NCBI GenBank assembly: GCA_027028225.1
Contig: JALVJP010000042.1
Coordinates: forward strand, 1-5,320
DNA from: Candidatus Parcubacteria bacterium
GTDB taxonomy: Bacteria; Patescibacteriota; Minisyncoccia; Phycocordibacterales; UBA1006
Length of the DNA: 5,320 nt
Direction: 5' to 3'
The notes under the pieces were generated by a model. It was not told the origin of the DNA. It was given only the letters and a program-made list of their open reading frames with translations, and ran no database searches. Shown here in pieces: positions 1-2,982 of the stretch (positions are counted from its first letter, which is position 1; every line of letters starts with the position of its first letter). The position numbers and the translations under genes were made by a program.

Positions 1-99
1 GTTCTTGGAGGATACACTTCCTATGAGAAGTTTTGTTTCTTAAAGAATGGTGTTAGAATTCACTCGTTGTTATTCGATTTACCTGAGAAGGTAAGTTGA
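1..99 (+). CDS. possible 3' end of an unidentified gene, cut by the left window edge
   Basis: The first plus-strand frame is open from the window edge to a TGA at 97-99, giving 32 codons that read as a plausible mixed hydrophobic/charged C-terminus (ending FDLPEKVS). The other five frames in this interval are stopped. A random frame stays open this long fairly often, so the evidence is weak. Plus-strand terminators further right would fit a plus-strand gene converging on the tRNA operon. I recognise no family. It could equally be non-coding. Confidence 0.3.
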   Translation, partial: VLGGYTSYEKFCFLKNGVRIHSLLFDLPEKVS

Positions 100-155
100 A
101 AGTTTCTATTTTGGGGTAGATTGAGCATTTTTAAGTTTGTTGTATCTAACTTATC

Positions 156-167
156 AGAGAGAGAGAG
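156..167. repeat. (AG)6 dinucleotide run
   Basis: Six AG units in a row lie just left of the nested hairpin at 169-216. Short dinucleotide runs can vary in length by slippage, but no promoter or start codon is visible beside this one, so no phase-variable role is claimed. Confidence 0.6.
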
Positions 168-168
168 T

Positions 169-216
169 TGTCAAGCCCTTCACACAGAATCTGTGTGAGG
201 GGTCAAGTGCTTGACA
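169..216. repeat. nested inverted repeat / long hairpin
   Basis: The outer arms TGTCAAGC (169-176) and GCTTGACA (209-216) are perfect 8-bp complements. Inside them, CCCTTCACACAG (176-180 and on to 187) pairs with CTGTGTGAGGGG (191-202) over 12 bp with one G-T pair and an AAT loop. The right arm also contains the small palindrome TCAAGTGCTTGA (203-214), which pairs with itself around a TG centre, so alternative folds compete. No T-run follows on either strand, so this does not look like an ordinary terminator. It could be an operator region, a transcript-end stabiliser or a decayed repeat element. Confidence 0.6.
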
Positions 217-224
217 CAAATAAC

Positions 225-233
225 TGTGGATAA
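225..233 (-). promoter_or_regulatory. perfect single DnaA-box 9-mer
   Basis: The minus strand reads TTATCCACA, the consensus DnaA-binding 9-mer. It is the only one noticed in the window, and no AT-rich unwinding element or box cluster accompanies it, so this is not called an origin. It may be an isolated DnaA site or chance (one perfect match in a random window this size is unlikely but possible). Confidence 0.3.
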
Positions 234-251
234 CTCAATGTTGCATGAAGG

Positions 252-291
252 AAGAGGGTGAGGTGTATAGCACCTCGTCGCTCTTTTGTTA
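252..291 (+). terminator. probable intrinsic terminator (plus strand)
   Basis: GAGGTG (260-265) pairs with CACCTC (271-276) around a TATAG loop. Outside a small internal loop, AAGAG (252-256) pairs with CTCTT (281-285), followed by TTGTT. The T-run is modest. This is the first terminator-like structure after the possible plus-strand gene ending at 99. Its core (GAGGTGT, two to four loop bases, then CCTCG) resembles the stronger terminator at 523-560. Confidence 0.45.
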
Positions 292-328
292 TCACTTATA
301 GACGAAAAATATCACTTCTACCTCTCAC

Positions 329-431
329 TGTCATTCCGCACTTGATGCGGAATCTAGAAAATAGATATGCTGGTTATTTCATTAGCATAAATGGTTCTCC
401 CTCTGGATCCTGAATCAAGTTCAGGATGACA
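329..431. mobile_element. REP/MITE-like palindromic element, 103 bp
   Basis: The element begins TGTCAT and ends ATGACA. The left 29 bp and the reverse complement of the right 29 bp match at 22 positions. Each end is itself a perfect 8-bp hairpin: ATTCCGCA/TGCGGAAT with loop CTTGA (333-353), and ATCCTGAA/TTCAGGAT with loop TCAAG (407-427). Six of the seven differences between the ends form three compensatory base-pair changes inside the stems. A third hairpin, TATGCT/AGCATA (366-371 with 384-389), sits in the middle. There is no coding capacity. From memory, TGTCAT-ended palindromic repeats of this sort are dispersed in many bacterial genomes. A single copy here cannot prove mobility. Confidence 0.65.
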
Positions 432-461
432 AAAAAGACGCGAGGTATCTTTTTGTTAAGA

Positions 462-499
462 GGAGGGCGAGCGCTATGCGCCCACCCTCCCTTTTTTTT
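462..499 (+). terminator. strong intrinsic terminator (plus strand)
   Basis: GGAGGG (462-467) pairs with CCCTCC (485-490). Inside a symmetric 3x3 internal loop, GCGC (471-474) pairs with GCGC (478-481) around TAT. The stem is followed by one C and eight Ts (492-499). The T-run points to termination of plus-strand transcripts. On the minus strand the hairpin is followed by a mixed sequence, so it would be weak in that direction. No plus-strand gene is seen directly upstream. Confidence 0.75.
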
Positions 500-501
500 A
501 C

Positions 502-515
502 ATCAAGTGCTTGAT
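502..515. repeat. palindrome ATCAAG-TG-CTTGAT, second copy of a 12-mer
   Basis: Six-base arms flank a TG centre. The 12-mer TCAAGTGCTTGA also occurs at 203-214, where it has extra matching flanks (GTCAAG/CTTGAC, 202-215). The related CATCAAGTGC appears in inverted orientation in the left arm of the palindromic element (338-347). This could be a protein-binding site or a remnant of the same repeat family. No named regulator is assigned. Confidence 0.5.
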
Positions 516-522
516 AGCAAAG

Positions 523-560
523 CAGGCGAGGTGTGTAATCCCTCGCCTGTTTTTCTTTCT
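523..560 (+). terminator. strong intrinsic terminator (plus strand), possibly bidirectional
   Basis: CAGGCGAGG (523-531) and CCTCGCCTG (541-549) form a perfect 9-bp stem with a 9-nt loop, followed by TTTTT, C, TTT, C, TT (550-560). The T-run indicates plus-strand use. Read on the minus strand, the same stem lies about 29 nt past the tRNA end and is followed by CTTTGCTAT, so it may also help to end or protect the tRNA transcript, less strongly. Confidence 0.75.
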
Positions 561-577
561 TATTCTCACTCTCTTTG

Positions 578-648
578 TGCGGGATACGAGAATCGAACTC
601 GCGACTGATGCTTGGGAAGCATCCGTTATACCACTTAACTAATCCCGC
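578..648 (-). tRNA. tRNA-Gly, anticodon CCC
   Basis: A complete 71-nt cloverleaf reads leftward. It has a 7-bp acceptor stem GCGGGAT/ATCCCGC, a 4-bp D stem GTTA/TAAC with GG in the loop, a 5-bp anticodon stem GATGC/GCATC with loop TTCCCAA (anticodon CCC, reading GGG), a 4-base variable loop, and a T stem GCGAG/CTCGT (one G-T pair) with the canonical TTCGATT loop. The 3' CCA is not encoded (CAA follows), so a CCA-adding enzyme is needed. The discriminator base is A, whereas bacterial tRNA-Gly usually has U. The gene starts 34 nt after the stop of the 173-codon gene on the same strand and may be processed from a shared transcript. Confidence 0.97.
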
Positions 649-677
649 AATACTCACGCTCACGGCGTATGAGTATT
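649..677 (-). other. hairpin directly against the tRNA 5' end
   Basis: AATACTCA (649-656) pairs with TGAGTATT (670-677). Inside, CGC pairs with GCG across a 2-base bulge and a 5-base loop. The hairpin fills most of the space between the stop codon at 683 and the first tRNA base at 648, and no T-run follows on the minus strand. It could mark an RNA-processing point between message and tRNA. A weak TATAAA (677-682) overlaps its far edge but has no convincing -35. Confidence 0.5.
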
Positions 678-682
678 TTATA

Positions 683-1204
683 CTACCTCCCGTAGTCCTC
701 AATATACGATGGTTTTCCCCTCTTTCTCAATCCCCCATTAAAATGAATTAATATCTCCCTATTTCTCGGTTCAGTAACCTTCTCGATAACCTCCTCAGAA
801 ATTTCTCTCCCTTCTAAATAAGAAATCGTTCCTTCTAAGTATGCTACCCAGCTCTCATCCATCGTTGCTTCTCTCGCATAGGAGAGTGCTCGATTGAAGT
901 GAGAAAAACCTTCAGCTTCTTCCCCTCTCTGATAAAGTATCTGAGCAATGTGAACCTCAGTAAGACTAAGGAAACGATAGTATTCCCTCTTGTCTTCTAA
1001 ATTTCTCTGAAGAAATTGGACTACTTCAGGATCGGTGAGAAGCTTAAGGTTTTCCATAGATGCACTCCTCGTAAGATTTAACTGATCTCGTTCGAAGAGA
1101 ATGTTACGAAATTCTTCTAAAGAAATTTGTTTGTTTAGCAAACGTTCTTTTATGGAAGATATTTCCTCTCCACTATATTCCTTTTTCCTAGGTGATTCCA
1201 TCAT
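683..1204 (-). CDS. hypothetical helical protein, TPR-like (173 aa)
   Basis: I do not recognise the family. The protein is soluble, highly charged and almost wholly helical in appearance, with no signal peptide or membrane segment. Residues about 80-115 (EVHIAQILYQRGEEAEGF and the following helix) have the spacing of a TPR-like helix pair. The C-terminus is basic (GGLRKRGKPSYIEDYGR) and looks like a flexible tail. The gene starts 6 nt after the transglycosylase stop on the same strand, so the two are probably co-transcribed. Two adjacent ATGs are possible starts (1204 and 1201), and neither has a good Shine-Dalgarno, the nearest purine block being GAGAGAGATTAG within the previous gene's end. 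It ends in TAG, with the tRNA 34 nt further on. A cytoplasmic scaffold or adaptor role linked to the wall enzyme is only a guess from context. Confidence 0.75.
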   Translation of the reverse strand: MMESPRKKEYSGEEISSIKERLLNKQISLEEFRNILFERDQLNLTRSASMENLKLLTDPEVVQFLQRNLEDKREYYRFLSLTEVHIAQILYQRGEEAEGFSHFNRALSYAREATMDESWVAYLEGTISYLEGREISEEVIEKVTEPRNREILIHFNGGLRKRGKPSYIEDYGR

Positions 1205-1210
1205 AAACCA

Positions 1211-2599
1211 CTAATCTCTCTCAAGCGTATTAATAAGCTGTTGGATTTTTGGAACGCGTGCCATCACACTTTTTGCATAACGAGAATCTGGGTAGCACTT
1301 CCCTGCGTAGTAACTAGAAGCAGCACAAAATTCTGAACGATAATTTCTTCTCCATGCACCTTTATCTCTAAGATAAATCGCAGCAGCCATTACTGCATCA
1401 CGAGGATTCCATGGACTCGCAACAGGTGATCCAAGATACTTCTGCACACGATTAGTAACAATCATCCATGTGTTTGGAATAAATTGTGTGTACCCCATCG
1501 CTCCGCCGTACCCATAATACTTACCATTGCGATAAAGAGCACAAGAAACTGGGGTCTTCCTCCAATCCATTCCGAGTCCGCCTGTAATTTTCTTGAAATT
1601 TGGAATGTTACTTACCATCATTGTGCGCTTCGCAAGCTTCCCGTTTTTAATATAAATTCCATCTCCTGTTTTCTCATTCCTTAAATAACATCCGCCAACA
1701 TTCATTCCAAATCCTGTCTCTTGTTGCATAATCGCAAGGATAAATGCCGCACGAACTCCTGTGTACTTTTCCGCGAGCTTCGCATAATCGTATGCCTCAC
1801 CAAAGGAAATAGATTTTGCTTTCATTCCATTTCTTTGGAATTGAATGAGCATTGCACGAATTTTTTTAATCTCTTCTTCCCTCTTTTTCTTCAGTTGCGC
1901 GAATGTTGCTTCTTTCGACTGACTCACGCGCAGAGCAACATCCCTATCCTTTTTCTCAACTTCAACCTTCCCTTTCTCGAGTGCAAGCTTATACTTCTCA
2001 TCTGCATGTTCCTCTTTCTTTTCTTCCAAATCCTGCTTCTCCTCAAAAATCTCTCGCTTCAATTCATCGATTTCTTTGAATGAGGAAGAGAGGGATTTTT
2101 GAATATAGGAAAAGAGAGATACATCGTGATAGAAATCAGAGAGAGATTTACTCGAGAGGAGAAACTCTAGAATCGTTGTATTTCCAAGCTCATGTTTTCT
2201 TCGAAGGATGCGTGCAAGTGATTCTTTTTCCCTTTTTAGTTTTTCATTGAGTTCATGTATTTTCTCCTCCTTTGAGGAAATTTCAGAACGAAGACGAGAA
2301 ATGAGGCGCTCCTTTCTTCTAATAGCAAGTGAAGTTTCTTGAATTTTTGAATTAATCCTTCGAATTTCTTGAAAGAGTGTACTCTGCTTTGCATTCTCTT
2401 GTTGGATACCCTGTTGAAGTCTTTTTACCTCCTCCTCCTTTTCACTTAACTCTTTAAGAAGTCTCGCCTTACACTCCTTTTCTGGCTCCCCCTGTTTACA
2501 CTGAGCAAGCGCGGAAGAATCGTGAGCGATCCCAAAAACAAGCGCAGCAAAAATGAAAAAACCAGAAAGAATCGTCCATTTTTTCCATGTTCTTAACAT
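1211..2599 (-). CDS. secreted lytic transglycosylase with PcsB/EnvC-like coiled coil
   Basis: This 462-aa protein most likely cleaves peptidoglycan glycan strands outside the membrane. Residues 1-32 form a signal peptide: basic start, hydrophobic core 9-25, ALA before Gln33. Residues about 38-250 are a long charged heptad-rich coiled coil. The coil is interrupted by LEFLLSSKSLSDFYHDVSLF (144-163), the pattern seen at the turn of the coiled-coil domains of PcsB, CwlO and EnvC, which in known cases respond to FtsEX. Residues about 265-460 are an SLT/MltB-type domain: MQQETGFG carries the likely catalytic Glu294, YGGAMGYTQFIPNTW (364-378) is the family's substrate-groove motif, and NPRDAVMAAAIYLRDKGA (398-415) is the following conserved helix. 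Six cysteines (34, 43, 304, 353, 425, 436) fall in three close or plausible pairs and could form disulfides. The ATG at 2599 is fixed by the signal peptide, has no Shine-Dalgarno and lies 7 nt after a TATAAT, suggesting a leaderless message. It is not a lipoprotein: Cys34 follows Gln, a poor lipobox. Confidence 0.92.
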   Translation of the reverse strand: MLRTWKKWTILSGFFIFAALVFGIAHDSSALAQCKQGEPEKECKARLLKELSEKEEEVKRLQQGIQQENAKQSTLFQEIRRINSKIQETSLAIRRKERLISRLRSEISSKEEKIHELNEKLKREKESLARILRRKHELGNTTILEFLLSSKSLSDFYHDVSLFSYIQKSLSSSFKEIDELKREIFEEKQDLEEKKEEHADEKYKLALEKGKVEVEKKDRDVALRVSQSKEATFAQLKKKREEEIKKIRAMLIQFQRNGMKAKSISFGEAYDYAKLAEKYTGVRAAFILAIMQQETGFGMNVGGCYLRNEKTGDGIYIKNGKLAKRTMMVSNIPNFKKITGGLGMDWRKTPVSCALYRNGKYYGYGGAMGYTQFIPNTWMIVTNRVQKYLGSPVASPWNPRDAVMAAAIYLRDKGAWRRNYRSEFCAASSYYAGKCYPDSRYAKSVMARVPKIQQLINTLERD

Positions 2600-2606
2600 A
2601 ATGAGT

Positions 2607-2615
2607 ATTATAGCA
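2607..2615 (-). promoter_or_regulatory. extended -10 promoter of the transglycosylase gene
   Basis: The minus strand reads TGC followed by TATAAT, a perfect extended -10 element. Seven bases separate it from the ATG, so transcription would start at or next to the start codon. No good -35 is found at 16-19 bp spacing; that region is the terminator stem of the upstream gene. Extended -10 promoters do not need a strong -35. Confidence 0.75.
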
Positions 2616-2619
2616 TAGG

Positions 2620-2648
2620 AAAAAGAAAAAGGGTTTTGAAACCCTTTT
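2620..2648 (-). terminator. rplY: intrinsic terminator after the bL25 gene
   Basis: On the minus strand AAAAGGGTT and AACCCTTTT form a 9-bp stem with a 4-base TCAA loop (2627-2648), followed by a T-rich tract (TCTTTTT). It starts 8 nt after the bL25 stop codon. The stem is nearly symmetric, and the A-rich left arm gives a T-run on the plus strand too. It ends only 4 bases before the extended -10 element of the next gene. Confidence 0.85.
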
Positions 2649-2656
2649 CTTGTAAA

Positions 2657-2944
2657 CTATTCTCCCTCTACGAGGAAGTCGAGGTGAAGGAGAAATCCTG
2701 TTGTGGGATGCACCTGCATATCTTTCAATACTACTGTGTAATCCTTATCTCCTTCCACAGCAAGTGTGAATGATGCCCCATCACGGATATCCTTGTAGAT
2801 TGAACGGAATACATTATCAGGAACTTTCACGAGGAGATTTTCTATTCCTTTTCCGTATACTACCGCAGGAACATACTTTTCTTCATTGCGAATATATTCT
2901 GGTGATTCTCCTGCTTCACGCTTTTTTGCTTCAAGTTTCTTCAT
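2657..2944 (-). CDS. rplY: 50S ribosomal protein bL25, short single-domain form
   Basis: bL25 binds 5S rRNA in the central protuberance of the large ribosomal subunit. The family signatures PAVVYGKG near the N-terminus and QVHPTTGFLLHLDFLVEGE at the C-terminus are clear. At 95 aa from the preferred start it matches the E. coli-type length and lacks the CTC/TL5 C-terminal domain. The usual basic GKGxSRRLR segment before PAVVYG is replaced by a more acidic stretch (GESPEYIRNEEKY). An in-frame ATG four codons earlier (2956) would give 99 aa. I prefer the ATG at 2944 because the promoter's TATAAT overlaps the upstream ATG and because the family normally begins with a short Met-(Lys)-Leu-x-Ala-like strand. 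Neither start has a properly spaced Shine-Dalgarno. The gene follows xfp closely and is ended by its own terminator. Confidence 0.92.
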   Translation of the reverse strand: MKKLEAKKREAGESPEYIRNEEKYVPAVVYGKGIENLLVKVPDNVFRSIYKDIRDGASFTLAVEGDKDYTVVLKDMQVHPTTGFLLHLDFLVEGE

Positions 2945-2954
2945 ATAGTCGTGC

Positions 2955-2982
2955 ATTATAGGGAAAATTACTCCTCTGGCAA
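2955..2982 (-). promoter_or_regulatory. rplY: promoter of rplY inside the end of xfp
   Basis: The minus strand carries TTGCCA (2977-2982, one mismatch to TTGACA), a 16-bp spacer and a perfect TATAAT (2955-2960). The -35 lies within the last codons of xfp, and the -10 overlaps the first possible ATG of rplY. The expected start point is zero to three bases before the second ATG at 2944, so the message would be leaderless or nearly so. Confidence 0.7.

Larger units (their letters stand above)
100..577. other. gene-free stretch rich in hairpins and terminators
   Basis: No frame here gives a credible protein. The stretch holds an (AG)6 run, a long nested hairpin (169-216), a perfect DnaA-box 9-mer (225-233), three plus-strand terminator-like hairpins (252-291, 462-499, 523-560) and a 103-bp palindromic element (329-431). 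It lies downstream of the minus-strand tRNA and possibly downstream of a plus-strand gene ending at 99, so it is probably a convergent intergenic region. I saw no tmRNA, RNase P, 6S or other named RNA signature. Confidence 0.7.

Noticed and set aside
211..239. Perfect TTGACA as a -35 box
   Set aside because: No TATAAT-like hexamer lies 15-19 bp downstream. The hexamer is part of the inverted repeat.
1..268. Possible reading of TGA as glycine (as in Gracilibacteria/SR1), which would extend the left-edge frame to a TAG at 266
   Set aside because: The four clear genes contain no in-frame TGA in about 1,500 codons, which would be unlikely under that code. The extension also runs through the long hairpin and reads poorly.
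511..539. TTGATA-17 bp-TGTAAT as a plus-strand promoter
   Set aside because: The -10 lies in the loop of a strong terminator stem, and the product would be antisense to the tRNA with no gene. Probably coincidental.
329..600. Integrated element using the tRNA 3' end as attachment site
   Set aside because: No direct repeat of the tRNA 3' end is found in 1-577, and there is no integrase gene.
426..608. 60-codon plus-strand ORF ending in AGYENRTRD
   Set aside because: Its end is the translated antisense of the tRNA-Gly gene, a classic false ORF, and the rest crosses two terminators.
421..702. 93-codon minus-strand ORF over the tRNA
   Set aside because: It overlaps the complete tRNA and the adjoining terminators, and has no family-like sequence.
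2498..2500. Cys34 of the transglycosylase as a lipoprotein anchor
   Set aside because: The preceding residues LAQ are a poor lipobox, while ALA before Gln33 fits ordinary signal peptidase I cleavage.
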